Shown: one piece after another, positions 17,296 to 26,097 of the stretch
Position numbering within the stretch: the stretch's first letter is position 1
Layout: each line of letters opens with the position of its first letter
Assembly: GCA_015058155.1 (NCBI GenBank)
Contig: SVCW01000007.1
Location: 1-62,207, forward strand
DNA: 62,207 nucleotides
Source of the DNA: Clostridiales bacterium
GTDB taxonomy: Bacteria; Bacillota; Clostridia; Peptostreptococcales; Anaerovoracaceae
Reading direction: 5' to 3'
Notes under the pieces: generated by a model
What the model was told of the DNA's origin: nothing
The model's database searches: none
What the model saw: the letters and a program-made list of their open reading frames with translations, nothing else
Program-made: the position numbers and the translations under genes

Positions 17296-18321
17296 ATGCA
17301 GAACTACAGTAGCGGATGCTGTGAACCTTGTATTTGCAGCACATGCGGAACAAATGTGGATCTTAAGGATATTCCTTTTGCACTTACAGATACAAATCTT
17401 GTATATATGGATAAAGTTTATTCATACAACAAGTCAATGGCCTGCCCGATTCTCGAGCCTATTGATACAGCCACTGAATGGGTGACTGAAGTAATGCTCG
17501 GGGCGGCAGAAGAAAACCTTGTATTTGAATGCGGATGTGGTGAAAGAAGAAGTTGTGGCAATAACAGAAAGAAGCACTGTAATTGCGGAAACTGCGGATG
17601 TGAATGTACTCTCGGAGGAGATGCGGTTTTCAATATTACACGCAGCTATGTTCTTGTTACAGGGCTTGAGCTCGAAGAAGGCACACTTACTGAAGGCAAT
17701 GTAACTGTAGATGGAGTTGCTGTAGATTCAGTTGTGCAGGCAGGAAACAGATATACTGCGGAGACAGCAAATCTGATTGAAAAGACAGGTATTGAAAGAT
17801 GCCGGGAGACAGGTCTTCCGACAAAGAATTTCTTCCTTGTGACTGGTGCGGGTCCATGGACTGTGAGAGGCACAATCGTTCTCGAAGGAACTGTAAATAC
17901 GGGAGGTAAAACGTGCTGCTTCCAGGCAAGATTTACAACACCGGATGAAGGTATCACAGTTACAGGCGATTCTACTTTTGCTGTTCAGAAACTTGCACTT
18001 CCGTGCTCAGTAGGCGGGGTAAGTCCTGTAATCGGATTCGGATTTACGGGAACTGTAAATGTTCTTAATCCTGGAATTACAGTTACAGTTGAAGGAACGA
18101 CAGTTACGCTCGGAATCACAGGAGCTCTCGCACTTCAGCCGCAGATAAATGTCGAAGTTGTAAGAAGAACTCTCTTCATGATGCAGGGCAGGGAAGCAAT
18201 AATTCCTTGCGATGGAACAGAAGCTTCATTTGCAGGAAATCCTGCAGAGGAATGTGAGTGTGAAGAAGAGTGCGACGGAAATGTTTTTCGTGCAACTTCG
18301 TGCACGAGCTGTTCATGGTAA
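17296..18321 (+). CDS. Cysteine-rich protein of unknown function
   Basis: I do not recognise a family for this 341-residue protein. It has no signal peptide or membrane segment. Cysteines cluster in three places: the N terminus (CCEPCICSTC at 9-18), a dense patch around 98-123 containing CNCGNCGCEC, and the C-terminal tail, with CECEEEC and a final CTSCSW. Between the clusters are about 200 residues rich in Val, Thr and Gly that read as beta strands (for example NPGITVTVEGTTVTLGI). This resembles structural proteins such as spore-coat or exosporium components, but that is only an analogy. It has its own ribosome binding site (AAGAGG), an upstream inverted repeat and two terminator hairpins, so it is probably a single-gene unit. 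Confidence 0.7.
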   Translation: MQNYSSGCCEPCICSTCGTNVDLKDIPFALTDTNLVYMDKVYSYNKSMACPILEPIDTATEWVTEVMLGAAEENLVFECGCGERRSCGNNRKKHCNCGNCGCECTLGGDAVFNITRSYVLVTGLELEEGTLTEGNVTVDGVAVDSVVQAGNRYTAETANLIEKTGIERCRETGLPTKNFFLVTGAGPWTVRGTIVLEGTVNTGGKTCCFQARFTTPDEGITVTGDSTFAVQKLALPCSVGGVSPVIGFGFTGTVNVLNPGITVTVEGTTVTLGITGALALQPQINVEVVRRTLFMMQGREAIIPCDGTEASFAGNPAEECECEEECDGNVFRATSCTSCSW

Positions 18322-18332
18322 AACAGCGCTGT

Positions 18333-18354
18333 AAACGTTGGTTTTCCAACGTTT
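18333..18354 (+). terminator. Hairpin after the cysteine-rich gene
   Basis: AAACGTTGG and CCAACGTTT form a perfect 9-bp stem with a TTTT loop, 11 bp after the stop codon. There is no long T-tract, so it may stabilise the 3' end rather than terminate alone. Confidence 0.5.
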
Positions 18355-18395
18355 AGTGGAGAATACCATACTATATAAGCCTATATTTTGACACG

Positions 18396-18437
18396 AACCC
18401 CTGTTCGAACACAATATGTTGTGAACAGGGGTTTTGT
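18396..18437 (+). terminator. Rho-independent terminator upstream of mraZ
   Basis: AACCCCTGTTC (18396-18406) pairs with GAACAGGGGTT (18423-18433), with extra CACAA/TTGTG pairing inside, followed by TTTGT. It insulates the dcw cluster from the upstream gene. Confidence 0.75.
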
Positions 18438-18469
18438 ACTGTCGGACTGGTGGAGGACAGGTCAAAAAA

Positions 18470-18540
18470 ATGGCTCTTAAGTGGCTCAAAATGGGCAAAA
18501 AATGTTGCGAAGTGGGGCGAAGTGGTTTATAGTGGAGATA
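18470..18540 (+). promoter_or_regulatory. mraZ promoter with MraZ-type direct-repeat operator
   Basis: TTGCGA (18505-18510), a 17-bp spacer and TATAGT (18528-18533) form a promoter. AGTGG occurs at 18511, 18521 and 18531, exactly 10 bp apart, so the repeats cover the spacer and -10. MraZ is known to bind such TGGG/GTGG direct repeats ahead of its own gene. Further TGG steps at 18471, 18482 and 18492 extend the same helical phase upstream. Autoregulation of the dcw cluster is inferred. Confidence 0.75.
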
Positions 18541-18567
18541 TATATTTTAGTTTGGGGCGGTAGCACT

Positions 18568-18999
18568 ATGTTCATGGGTAAAGACTACAATTCCATAGAT
18601 GCGAAGAACAGGATGATCATACCTGCAAAACACAGGAATGAGCTCGGTTTGACGTGTGTACTGACAAAGGGAATCGATCTTTGCCTTTACATTTACACGA
18701 TGAAATCGTGGGAAGCTTTCATGGAGAAGCTTTCAAAGCTTCCGTCATCGGATCCTGATGCAAGAGCATTCATAAGACATTTTTACTCAAACGCTGTTGA
18801 GTGTGAAGTGGACAAGAACGGAAGAATCACTCTTCCTCAGGAACTTCGCGAATATGCGGAAATCGAAAAGGATCTCGTTACTGTGGGAGTACTCGATAAA
18901 ATCGAAATCTGGAGCAGAAAACAGTGGGACAACGAAGCAAACAGCACACAGCTTCCTCCAAGTGAATTCTCAAAGAAAATGGTCGAGTACGGCATATAG
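18568..18999 (+). CDS. mraZ: Transcriptional regulator MraZ
   Basis: MraZ is the AbrB-fold DNA-binding regulator that heads the division and cell-wall cluster and represses or tunes it. The 143-residue length is the family norm. Both family DxxxR half-motifs are visible: SIDAKNRMIIPAKHR near the N terminus and VDKNGRITLPQELR in the second repeat. The start at 18568 gives MFMGKDYNSID; a frame from 18481 would add 29 residues reading through the operator and promoter, so I rejected it. The next ATG (MGKDYN) is a possible alternative. rsmH follows 12 bp later. Confidence 0.93.
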   Translation: MFMGKDYNSIDAKNRMIIPAKHRNELGLTCVLTKGIDLCLYIYTMKSWEAFMEKLSKLPSSDPDARAFIRHFYSNAVECEVDKNGRITLPQELREYAEIEKDLVTVGVLDKIEIWSRKQWDNEANSTQLPPSEFSKKMVEYGI

Positions 19000-19011
19000 G
19001 CGGAGTGGATT

Positions 19012-19956
19012 ATGGAATTTAAACATGTTTCGGTACTCCTTGAAGAGTGCATCGAAAATCTTAATATAAAACCTGACGGAATATATGTCGACGGAACGAT
19101 CGGAGGAGCAGGACATGCTTCCGAAATCGCAAAGAGACTTTCGGAAAAAGGTACTCTTATCGGTATCGACCGCGACAGAGACGCACTTAATGCTTCCGAG
19201 AAGAGACTTGAACCGTATAAGTGCAACAAGATTCTTGTACAGAGCAATTACTCAGATATCAAGAATGTTCTTGATGAACTCGGAATAGACGGAGTTGACG
19301 GAGTACTTCTTGACCTCGGAGTATCTTCATTCCAGCTCGACAATGCCGAAAGAGGTTTCTCATATATGCAGAAGGCGCCGCTCGACATGAGAATGAACGC
19401 GGATGACTCCTTTACAGCATATGACGTTGTAAACACATACAGCGAAAAGGAACTTACAGAAGTAATAAGAAAGTACGGCGAAGAAAAATGGGCGTCAAGA
19501 ATCGCTCAGTTCATCGTAAAAGCGAGAGCGGACAAGCCTCTTGAAAATACAGAAGAACTTGTGGATGTAATCAAGGCGGCAATACCTGCAAAGGCAAGAA
19601 GAGAAGGTCCTCATCCTGCAAAAAGAACGTTTCAGGCTATAAGGATCGAGGTAAATGACGAAATTCATCAGCTCGAAAGAGCGGCAGACGAGTTCTGCGA
19701 TGTACTTAATATCGGTGGAAGACTCGCAATAATAACATTCCATTCACTTGAAGACAGAATCATCAAGGAAACGTTTAACAGACGTGCAAATCCTTGTACT
19801 TGTCCTAAGGACTTTCCGGTTTGTGTCTGCGGAAAAAAAGCAGACATCGTAAAGGTTACAGGAAAGCCGATTGTACCAAGTGATGAGGAACTCGAAGTTA
19901 ATCCAAGATCAAGAAGCGCAAAATTAAGAGTCGCTGAAAAGATAGAGAAGAAATAA
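19012..19956 (+). CDS. rsmH: 16S rRNA m4C1402 methyltransferase RsmH
   Basis: RsmH (MraW) adds the N4-methyl group to C1402 of 16S rRNA. The 314-residue protein has [13 protein letters not shown] at its start, the SAM-binding [39 protein letters not shown], a helical insert, [11 protein letters not shown] and [27 protein letters not shown] cysteine cluster lies near the C terminus. It lies second in the dcw cluster, as in most bacteria. Confidence 0.96.
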   Translation: MEFKHVSVLLEECIENLNIKPDGIYVDGTIGGAGHASEIAKRLSEKGTLIGIDRDRDALNASEKRLEPYKCNKILVQSNYSDIKNVLDELGIDGVDGVLLDLGVSSFQLDNAERGFSYMQKAPLDMRMNADDSFTAYDVVNTYSEKELTEVIRKYGEEKWASRIAQFIVKARADKPLENTEELVDVIKAAIPAKARREGPHPAKRTFQAIRIEVNDEIHQLERAADEFCDVLNIGGRLAIITFHSLEDRIIKETFNRRANPCTCPKDFPVCVCGKKADIVKVTGKPIVPSDEELEVNPRSRSAKLRVAEKIEKK

Positions 19957-19982
19957 GTTTATTCAAAGGTAAAGGTAAGGAA

Positions 19983-20417
19983 ATGACAGCAGCTGAAAGA
20001 TGGCATGAATATGAAGAATCGTACATGAAGTACGGACTTGATATGAAGCCTGTTGAAAAGAGAATAAAAAAAGAAAAACCTGCTATCATAATATCAGCCA
20101 GGGATAAATTCAGGATTGTCCTTCTTACGATATTGGCGGGTATTCTCGGCGTGAGCGTAATCATTTCCTCAGCTTATGCAGCGCAGCTCAAGTATGATAT
20201 CAACATGCTTATAAGCGAGAATGCTGTGATAGAAGGCGAAATTCAGAATCTCAATGTAGAGATAAAGAAAGAAACGAACATTACGACAATAGAAAGAAAG
20301 GCTATGGAAGAGCTCGGCATGACATATCCTTACGGAAGCCAGATAGTATATCTCGGCATCGACAAAGAACCGGGCGGCGACTTTGCAATGGTCCTCAAGG
20401 AACATGCATATAACTAA
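19983..20417 (+). CDS. ftsL: FtsL-like cell division protein
   Basis: This 144-residue bitopic protein has a charged cytoplasmic N terminus (about 1-40, rich in Lys and Glu) and one membrane segment at about 43-62. An extracellular stretch with heptad-like spacing (about 63-105) then ends in MTYPYGSQIVYL. Position between rsmH and the class B PBP, size and topology identify it as FtsL, a divisome scaffold that forms a complex with FtsQ/DivIB and DivIC. FtsL sequences diverge quickly, so the call rests on context and topology. RBS: AAGGTAAGGAA. Confidence 0.8.
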   Translation: MTAAERWHEYEESYMKYGLDMKPVEKRIKKEKPAIIISARDKFRIVLLTILAGILGVSVIISSAYAAQLKYDINMLISENAVIEGEIQNLNVEIKKETNITTIERKAMEELGMTYPYGSQIVYLGIDKEPGGDFAMVLKEHAYN

Positions 20418-20466
20418 TCCAGCAGAAATATATTGTCTTATACGTAAACTTCATATGGAAAGGGGC

Positions 20467-20510
20467 AGCCGGAAAACTTAATTATGTTTATAATAAAGGT
20501 TCCGGCTTTT
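20467..20510 (+). promoter_or_regulatory. Hairpin between ftsL and the PBP gene
   Basis: AGCCGGAA (20467-20474) and TTCCGGCT (20500-20507) form an 8-bp stem followed by TTT. The loop holds a TATAAT-like sequence and the ATG at 20484. It could partly terminate transcription or control initiation of the PBP gene. Confidence 0.35.
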
Positions 20511-22523
20511 GAATTTAGTATGGGTAAAGCGTCGAACAAAGTAAAAAAGAGGCTTGCAATCGGTTTTTCAATCGTTTGTGTCCTTATGGTTGCACTCTGT
20601 TTCAGAGTCGGCTGGATACAGATTGTGAAGGCTGAAGAATATTCCAAGATGGCTGTAGCACAGCAGACAAAGGATATTCCGATTGAAGCACAGAGGGGTA
20701 GCATCGTTGACAGAAACGGAAACGAACTTGCATCAAGTGCAGTGTGCTTTTCAGTCTGGGCAAGACCGGCACAGGTGAATTCAGGAAAAACAGATGCGGA
20801 AAAGTCACTCAATGTAAATGAAACAGCGCAGACACTTTCAGAAATTCTGGAAATGGATGTCGAAGAGGTAAAAACACTTATCACTAAACAGCAGTCACTT
20901 GTCAAGGTGGCGAAGTACCTTGATAAAGAAACTGCTGACGAAATACGAAATGCAGAAATATACGGTATAGAAATATCGGAAGAAGTAAAAAGACACTATC
21001 CGCTCGGGGCTTTTGCAGCGCATCTCCTCGGTAGTGTAAAAGATGACAACAACGGACTTGCCGGAATTGAACTCAGATACAATCAGTATCTTTCGGGTGT
21101 TCAGGGCAGGTGGATTAAAAATACAGACAGAAACGGACTCGGACTTTCATACGGAGTAGAAAAGTACTATCAGGCAGAAGATGGTCTCAATGTAGTACTT
21201 ACGATTGACGAAACAATCCAGCATTATGTTGAAAAGGCGATAGAACAAACGCTTATCGACACACAGGCAGACAGAGTTATGTGCCTTGTTATGGATCCTG
21301 AAACTGCAGACATCCTGGCGATGGCGACTGTACCGGATTATGATCCGAACAATCCGAGATTACCTGTTTCTGAAGAGGAAGCAGCATATTATGCGACTCT
21401 TTCAAGCGAAGAACAGCTCAACTATCTTAACCAGATGTGGAGAAATCCTATTGTAAGTGACGTATTCGAACCAGGTTCTACATCGAAGCTTATGACAGCG
21501 GCAATTGCACTTGAAGAAGGACTTACTACACTGGACGAACATTTTTACTGTAGTGGCACATGTCAGGTAGCTGACAGAACTCTCAAGTGCTGGAGATACA
21601 GTAATCCTCACGGTGATCAGACAATGATGCAGGCTGTTGGAAACTCATGTAACCCTGCACTCATACAGATGGTAAATAGAATAGGAATTGAAAAGTTCTA
21701 CGAGTATCTTGAACTTCTCGGAATGACAGATAGAACAGGTATTGATTATCCGGGTGAAGCGTATCCGCTTATCCAGAATATAGAAACTGCCGGACCGGTA
21801 GGTCTTGCGACTATGTCATACGGTCAGGGTATTGCAGTAAACCTTGTTCAGCAGCTTACAGCAATCTGTTGTTTCGGTAACGATGGAATCCTGATGCAGC
21901 CAAGACTTGTAAAAGGTCTTACTGACAGCGACGGTAATATGATTCAGGAATTCGAGCCGGTGGAAGTAAGGCAGGTATTCTCAAAAGAAACTGCTGACAA
22001 GATGTGTCTTATCATGGAGTCAGTAGTTAATGAAGGTGGTGCGAGTGCTGTAAATCTTCCGGGTTACAGAGTAGGCGGCAAGACTGGTACCGCAAACAAG
22101 GCGACAGCCGGTGGATACAGCGATGAAACTTTTTCATCATTCATGGGAATGGCACCGATGGAAGATCCGAAAGTTGCAATATTTGTCGGTGTTGACAATC
22201 CTAAGGGTGTGAAGTACGGAAGTACTACAGCAGGTCCTGCGGCGCGTTCGATTCTTGAAGATACTTTAAGATATCTTGAAATCCAGCCGGAATATACTAA
22301 AGAAGAACTTGAGCAGATTGAGAGCAAAATGGCGACAGTGCCTGACGTTACGGGTCTTGCTTTCAGTGAAGCCATGGGAAGAATTGCAGGTGTGCAGCTG
22401 AACTATGTTGTATCACCGGCTGTAACTGAAACTACTGACGGGGAATATACGGTAGTTGATCAGTATCCTAAGGCAGGAGAAAAGCTCAATACAGGGGGAA
22501 CAGTATATTTATATTGGGAGTGA
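20484..22523 (+). CDS. Class B penicillin-binding protein with PASTA domain (SpoVD/FtsI type)
   Basis: This is a transpeptidase that cross-links peptidoglycan together with the SEDS glycosyltransferase FtsW. It has an N-terminal membrane anchor at about 25-47 and a PBP dimerisation domain (about 60-230). The catalytic domain has SxxK in EPGSTSK (near 330), SxN in GNSCNP (near 388) and KTG in GGKTGT (near 532). One C-terminal PASTA repeat (about 617-679) follows. It is the only class B PBP in the cluster, so it probably serves division; SpoVD proteins of spore formers look similar. The start is uncertain: 20484 has a weak GGAAAA site but lies in a hairpin loop, and 20520 (MGKASNKVKKR) is the alternative. 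Confidence 0.9.
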   Translation: MFIIKVPAFEFSMGKASNKVKKRLAIGFSIVCVLMVALCFRVGWIQIVKAEEYSKMAVAQQTKDIPIEAQRGSIVDRNGNELASSAVCFSVWARPAQVNSGKTDAEKSLNVNETAQTLSEILEMDVEEVKTLITKQQSLVKVAKYLDKETADEIRNAEIYGIEISEEVKRHYPLGAFAAHLLGSVKDDNNGLAGIELRYNQYLSGVQGRWIKNTDRNGLGLSYGVEKYYQAEDGLNVVLTIDETIQHYVEKAIEQTLIDTQADRVMCLVMDPETADILAMATVPDYDPNNPRLPVSEEEAAYYATLSSEEQLNYLNQMWRNPIVSDVFEPGSTSKLMTAAIALEEGLTTLDEHFYCSGTCQVADRTLKCWRYSNPHGDQTMMQAVGNSCNPALIQMVNRIGIEKFYEYLELLGMTDRTGIDYPGEAYPLIQNIETAGPVGLATMSYGQGIAVNLVQQLTAICCFGNDGILMQPRLVKGLTDSDGNMIQEFEPVEVRQVFSKETADKMCLIMESVVNEGGASAVNLPGYRVGGKTGTANKATAGGYSDETFSSFMGMAPMEDPKVAIFVGVDNPKGVKYGSTTAGPAARSILEDTLRYLEIQPEYTKEELEQIESKMATVPDVTGLAFSEAMGRIAGVQLNYVVSPAVTETTDGEYTVVDQYPKAGEKLNTGGTVYLYWE

Positions 22524-22529
22524 TGATTA

Positions 22530-23711
22530 ATGGAGGTTTTCGGGATAACGGGAACTAACGGTAAGACGACAACCTCGTACATGACTGACCATATTCTTGG
22601 TGAACTGGGGATAAAAAGTGCACTTGTCGGCACGATATCACACAGAATAGGTGAGAACGTTTACGAGGCGGTAAATACAACGCCGGGCAGAGACTTGTTT
22701 GAAAGATATACTGCCGAGGCGAAAAGACAGGGGATAGAAGTTATAGTCACTGAGGTTTCGTCACATGCTCTTGTGCAGGGAAGACTTGAAGGTCTTCCTG
22801 TGCGATATGCAGCATACACGAATCTTTCGCGGGATCATCTTGATTACCATGGTGATATGGAGAATTATTATCTTGCGAAACGAAAACTCTTTGATTTTAA
22901 AACGCTGTTATCGGCAATAATCAATATCGATGATGAATATGGAAGAAGGCTTTACAAGGAATTGGCAGAAGGGGATTTTTTGAGGCCTGTCGGAATATCA
23001 TTACTAGAAAATGCAGATTACAGGGCAGAGATAATCGATGAGAGCCTTGACGGAACAGAATTCAGAGTAGTATCAGAAAAATACGGAGAGAGAACATTTT
23101 ATATTACTCAGCCGGGACGCCACAATGTGTATGATGCACTGATTTCGGCAGCACTCATATCGGAGCGATTCGGAGAAAACGGTTTTGAAGGAGCGTGTGA
23201 TGCACTCAGATCCTTCAAAGGTGCACCGGGCAGATTTGAAGTAATTAAAGGTAGTGATTCAGGGATTACGGCAGTATGTGATTATGCACATACACCTGAC
23301 GCACTCATGAAACTTCTCTCTTCGGTGAATGAACTCAGAAGAAGGAACAAAAGCAGGGAAGGTCACGTCATAACAGTATTCGGAGCAGGCGGCGACAGAG
23401 ACAAGGGGAAAAGACCTCTGATGGGAAAAGTTGCCGGAAAACTATCCGACATTGTAATACTGACAAGTGATAACCCAAGAACGGAGAACCCGGATGATAT
23501 AATAAGTGATATTGCAGACGGACTCCGTGAAGAAACAAATATGTACATAACTGACCCTGACAGAAGGTCAGCAATTATAAGAGCAGTTTCAATCGCAAAG
23601 CGTGGAGATATAATCGTGGTTGCCGGGAAAGGCCACGAGACTTATCAGATAACGGCAAGCGGCAGAAAACATTTTGATGACAGAGAAATACTTAAGGAGC
23701 TCTTGACATGA
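22530..23711 (+). CDS. murE: MurE-type UDP-MurNAc-tripeptide ligase lacking the N-terminal domain
   Basis: MurE adds the third amino acid to UDP-MurNAc-L-Ala-D-Glu. The central ATPase domain starts at once with GITGTNGKTTT at residues 5-15 and includes TTPGRD, EVSSHAL and NLSRDHLDYHG. The C-terminal domain has GAPGRFE, DYAHTPD, SDNPRTENP and GKGHETYQ; DNPR marks the meso-diaminopimelate type. At 393 residues it lacks the roughly 100-residue N-terminal domain that binds the UDP end of the substrate in other MurE proteins. The upstream frame is closed by two stops right after the PBP gene, so no longer start is possible. It overlaps murF by 4 bp. Catalytic motifs look intact. Confidence 0.88.
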   Translation: MEVFGITGTNGKTTTSYMTDHILGELGIKSALVGTISHRIGENVYEAVNTTPGRDLFERYTAEAKRQGIEVIVTEVSSHALVQGRLEGLPVRYAAYTNLSRDHLDYHGDMENYYLAKRKLFDFKTLLSAIINIDDEYGRRLYKELAEGDFLRPVGISLLENADYRAEIIDESLDGTEFRVVSEKYGERTFYITQPGRHNVYDALISAALISERFGENGFEGACDALRSFKGAPGRFEVIKGSDSGITAVCDYAHTPDALMKLLSSVNELRRRNKSREGHVITVFGAGGDRDKGKRPLMGKVAGKLSDIVILTSDNPRTENPDDIISDIADGLREETNMYITDPDRRSAIIRAVSIAKRGDIIVVAGKGHETYQITASGRKHFDDREILKELLT

Positions 23712-25093
23712 AGAAGATTACAGCAGGACAAATCATTAATGCAATCGGAGGCGAATTATACGCCGGTGATTTAAACACGATAGTAACAGGCGTTGAGATG
23801 GACTCGAGAATCATGAAGGACGGCGACTGTTTCTTTGCGCTTCCAGGCGAAAGAGTAGACGGAAATGACTTCATCGCATCTGCTTTTGAAAAGGGAGCAT
23901 GCTGCGCTGTTGCAACAAACAGAGAAAAAGCAGAAACAGCACTTGAAAAGTATCCGGAAAGAACTATAATCATTACTGGTGATTCGGAAAAGGCACTTCG
24001 CGATCTCGCAAAATGGTACATGGGAACTTTTGATAATATCAGAAGAATCGCAGTAACAGGAAGCAACGGCAAAACAACAACCAAGGATATGATTCATGCA
24101 ATCTGCAGCGTAAAGTACAGAACGCAGAAAACTCCGGTAAACAGAAACAATCTTATCGGACTTCCGCTTACAGTACTTTCACTTGAAGAAGATACAGAAG
24201 TTGCAGTATTTGAACTCGGCATGGATGCTTTCAATGAAATAAGAACGATGGCTGAAATTGTAAAGCCTGAAGTTGCTGTTATTACAAACGTAGGTACAGC
24301 ACACGTTGAAAGACTCGGAAGCAGAGAAGGAATTCTTAAGGCAAAGCTTGAAATTACTGAATTCCTTGAACCTGAAAATGTACTTATCATTCCTGACGGC
24401 GGAGATGTACTCACAAGAGAAAAGGCAGCAGGAAACTATAAGCTTCTTTCGGCCGGCGCAGGAGGAAAAAATGAATATATTATCTCGGATGTGGAAAACC
24501 ACGGCGAAGACGGAATGACATTCTCCCTCGAATACGACGGAGGATATAATAAATTTGAACTTCTTGTTCCGGGAGAGTACAATGTAAGTAATGCTTCACT
24601 TGCAATCGCGGCAGCATCTGTAATCGGTGTGACACCTTCCGAAGCTGCTCGCGGACTTCTCGATTTCAAGCCTGCTGAAAAGCGAATGAATATAAGAGGG
24701 GCACGTGGCATAAAGGTAATTGACGATACTTACAACGCAAGTCCGCCAGCGATGAAGGCTGCAATCGATGTGCTTATGAATACAGGCGGAATCAGAAAAG
24801 TTGTAGTTCTCGGAGACATGTTTGAGCTTGGGGAAGAAAGCGAAAAGTATCACCGTGAGGTAGGTAATTATGCGGCTCAGGCAGGCGTACAGCTTTTCAT
24901 AGGGGTAGGAGCAAACATGAAGTTTGCATGCATGAGTGCTGCCGGCATCCTCGGAGAAAACTCGGTGCACTTTGAAACAAAAGATGAAGTATTAGAGGTT
25001 GTGAGAGATATAATTAAATCAGGTGACGTTGTTCTCGTAAAGGGTTCAAGAGGGATGGCCATGGAGGTAGTAGTTAAAAAGATTCTGGAATAA
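23708..25093 (+). CDS. murF: UDP-MurNAc-tripeptide-D-alanyl-D-alanine ligase
   Basis: MurF adds D-Ala-D-Ala to complete the UDP-MurNAc-pentapeptide. All three Mur ligase domains are present in 461 residues: an N-terminal substrate domain (about 1-100, with DSRIMKDGDCFFAL), a central ATPase domain with VTGSNGKTTTKD near 115 and NVGTAHVERLGS, and a C-terminal domain with NASPPAMKAAIDVL and VLGDMFELGE. The start overlaps the murE stop by 4 bp. Unlike its neighbour murE, it keeps its N-terminal domain. Confidence 0.95.
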   Translation: MKKITAGQIINAIGGELYAGDLNTIVTGVEMDSRIMKDGDCFFALPGERVDGNDFIASAFEKGACCAVATNREKAETALEKYPERTIIITGDSEKALRDLAKWYMGTFDNIRRIAVTGSNGKTTTKDMIHAICSVKYRTQKTPVNRNNLIGLPLTVLSLEEDTEVAVFELGMDAFNEIRTMAEIVKPEVAVITNVGTAHVERLGSREGILKAKLEITEFLEPENVLIIPDGGDVLTREKAAGNYKLLSAGAGGKNEYIISDVENHGEDGMTFSLEYDGGYNKFELLVPGEYNVSNASLAIAAASVIGVTPSEAARGLLDFKPAEKRMNIRGARGIKVIDDTYNASPPAMKAAIDVLMNTGGIRKVVVLGDMFELGEESEKYHREVGNYAAQAGVQLFIGVGANMKFACMSAAGILGENSVHFETKDEVLEVVRDIIKSGDVVLVKGSRGMAMEVVVKKILE

Positions 25094-25108
25094 GGTTAAG
25101 GTAGTATA

Positions 25109-26083
25109 ATGAATACGATTTATTTGCTTGTTGGTTTTATAGTAATTCTTGCGTTTTGTGCGAGCACAATTTTTACGAGTCTTCTGATTCCTGTACTTAT
25201 TAAAAAGCATACAGGACAGAATATCCGTGAAGAAGGGCCTCAGTCACATCAGGTAAAGGCGGGAACACCGAGCATGGGTGGTATTGCAATTATAGGCTCA
25301 ACGCTTCTCGTTTTTCTCTTCATGTGCTGGAGTAATCACAATTTCGGTGTGCAGTTCCTCGTTACGATTCTGGGATTTGTTCTTTTTGGACTTCTCGGAT
25401 TTATTGACGACTATGCCAAGATTGCGAGAAAGCAGAACCTCGGGCTTCGTGCATGGCAGAAACTCGTGCTTCAGATTGCCATAAGCGTAGGTATCGCATG
25501 GTATCTTGCAAACTATTCAATCACAGGTACAGTAGTATATATCCCGTTCTTCAAGGCATATGTTGATTTCGGAATCTGGTATATTCCTTTCATTGCATTC
25601 ACAATAGTTGCAATGTCAAATGCCGTGAATCTCACAGATGGTCTTGACGGACTTGCAAGCGGTGTTACAGCGATAGTAGCACTTTACTTTGCAATCGCTG
25701 CAGGAACATTCATGTATGAAGTTCCGCTTTACTTCAACGCAGCTCTCGCAGGAGCATGTCTCGGATTTCTTGTATTCAACAAGAATCCTGCAAAGGTATT
25801 CATGGGAGATACAGGATCAATGGCTCTCGGAGGCGGACTTGCGGTTGCCGCTATTTCGATGAACATGACACTTCTTCTCCCTATCGTAGGATTTGTATAT
25901 GTTGCGGAAGCACTCTCTGTAATCATTCAGGTAGTATCATTCAAAACTACAGGAAAGAGAGTATTCAAGATGTCACCGCTTCATCATCACTTTGAACTTT
26001 GCGGTCTTAAGGAAACTATGGTTGTAGGTCTCTTCTGGACAGCAGCACTCATCTGCGCAATCATAGGGCTCGCCGCTTTATAG
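25109..26083 (+). CDS. mraY: Phospho-MurNAc-pentapeptide transferase
   Basis: MraY transfers phospho-MurNAc-pentapeptide to undecaprenyl phosphate, making lipid I in the membrane. The 324-residue protein has about ten hydrophobic segments. Family motifs are KAGTPSMGG near 47, FIDDYAKIARKQNLGLRAWQK with the Asp pair, NLTDGLDGLASG, FMGDTGSMALGG and SPLHHHFELCG with the conserved histidines. It sits between murF and murD with 15 and 14 bp gaps and is surely in the same transcript. Confidence 0.97.
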   Translation: MNTIYLLVGFIVILAFCASTIFTSLLIPVLIKKHTGQNIREEGPQSHQVKAGTPSMGGIAIIGSTLLVFLFMCWSNHNFGVQFLVTILGFVLFGLLGFIDDYAKIARKQNLGLRAWQKLVLQIAISVGIAWYLANYSITGTVVYIPFFKAYVDFGIWYIPFIAFTIVAMSNAVNLTDGLDGLASGVTAIVALYFAIAAGTFMYEVPLYFNAALAGACLGFLVFNKNPAKVFMGDTGSMALGGGLAVAAISMNMTLLLPIVGFVYVAEALSVIIQVVSFKTTGKRVFKMSPLHHHFELCGLKETMVVGLFWTAALICAIIGLAAL

Positions 26084-26097
26084 AAAGAGGAATCATA

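Noticed and set aside
22524..22530. Frameshift hiding the MurE N-terminal domain
   Set aside because: The preceding PBP gene is complete to its PASTA end and only 6 bp lie between the genes, so there is no room for a shifted domain.
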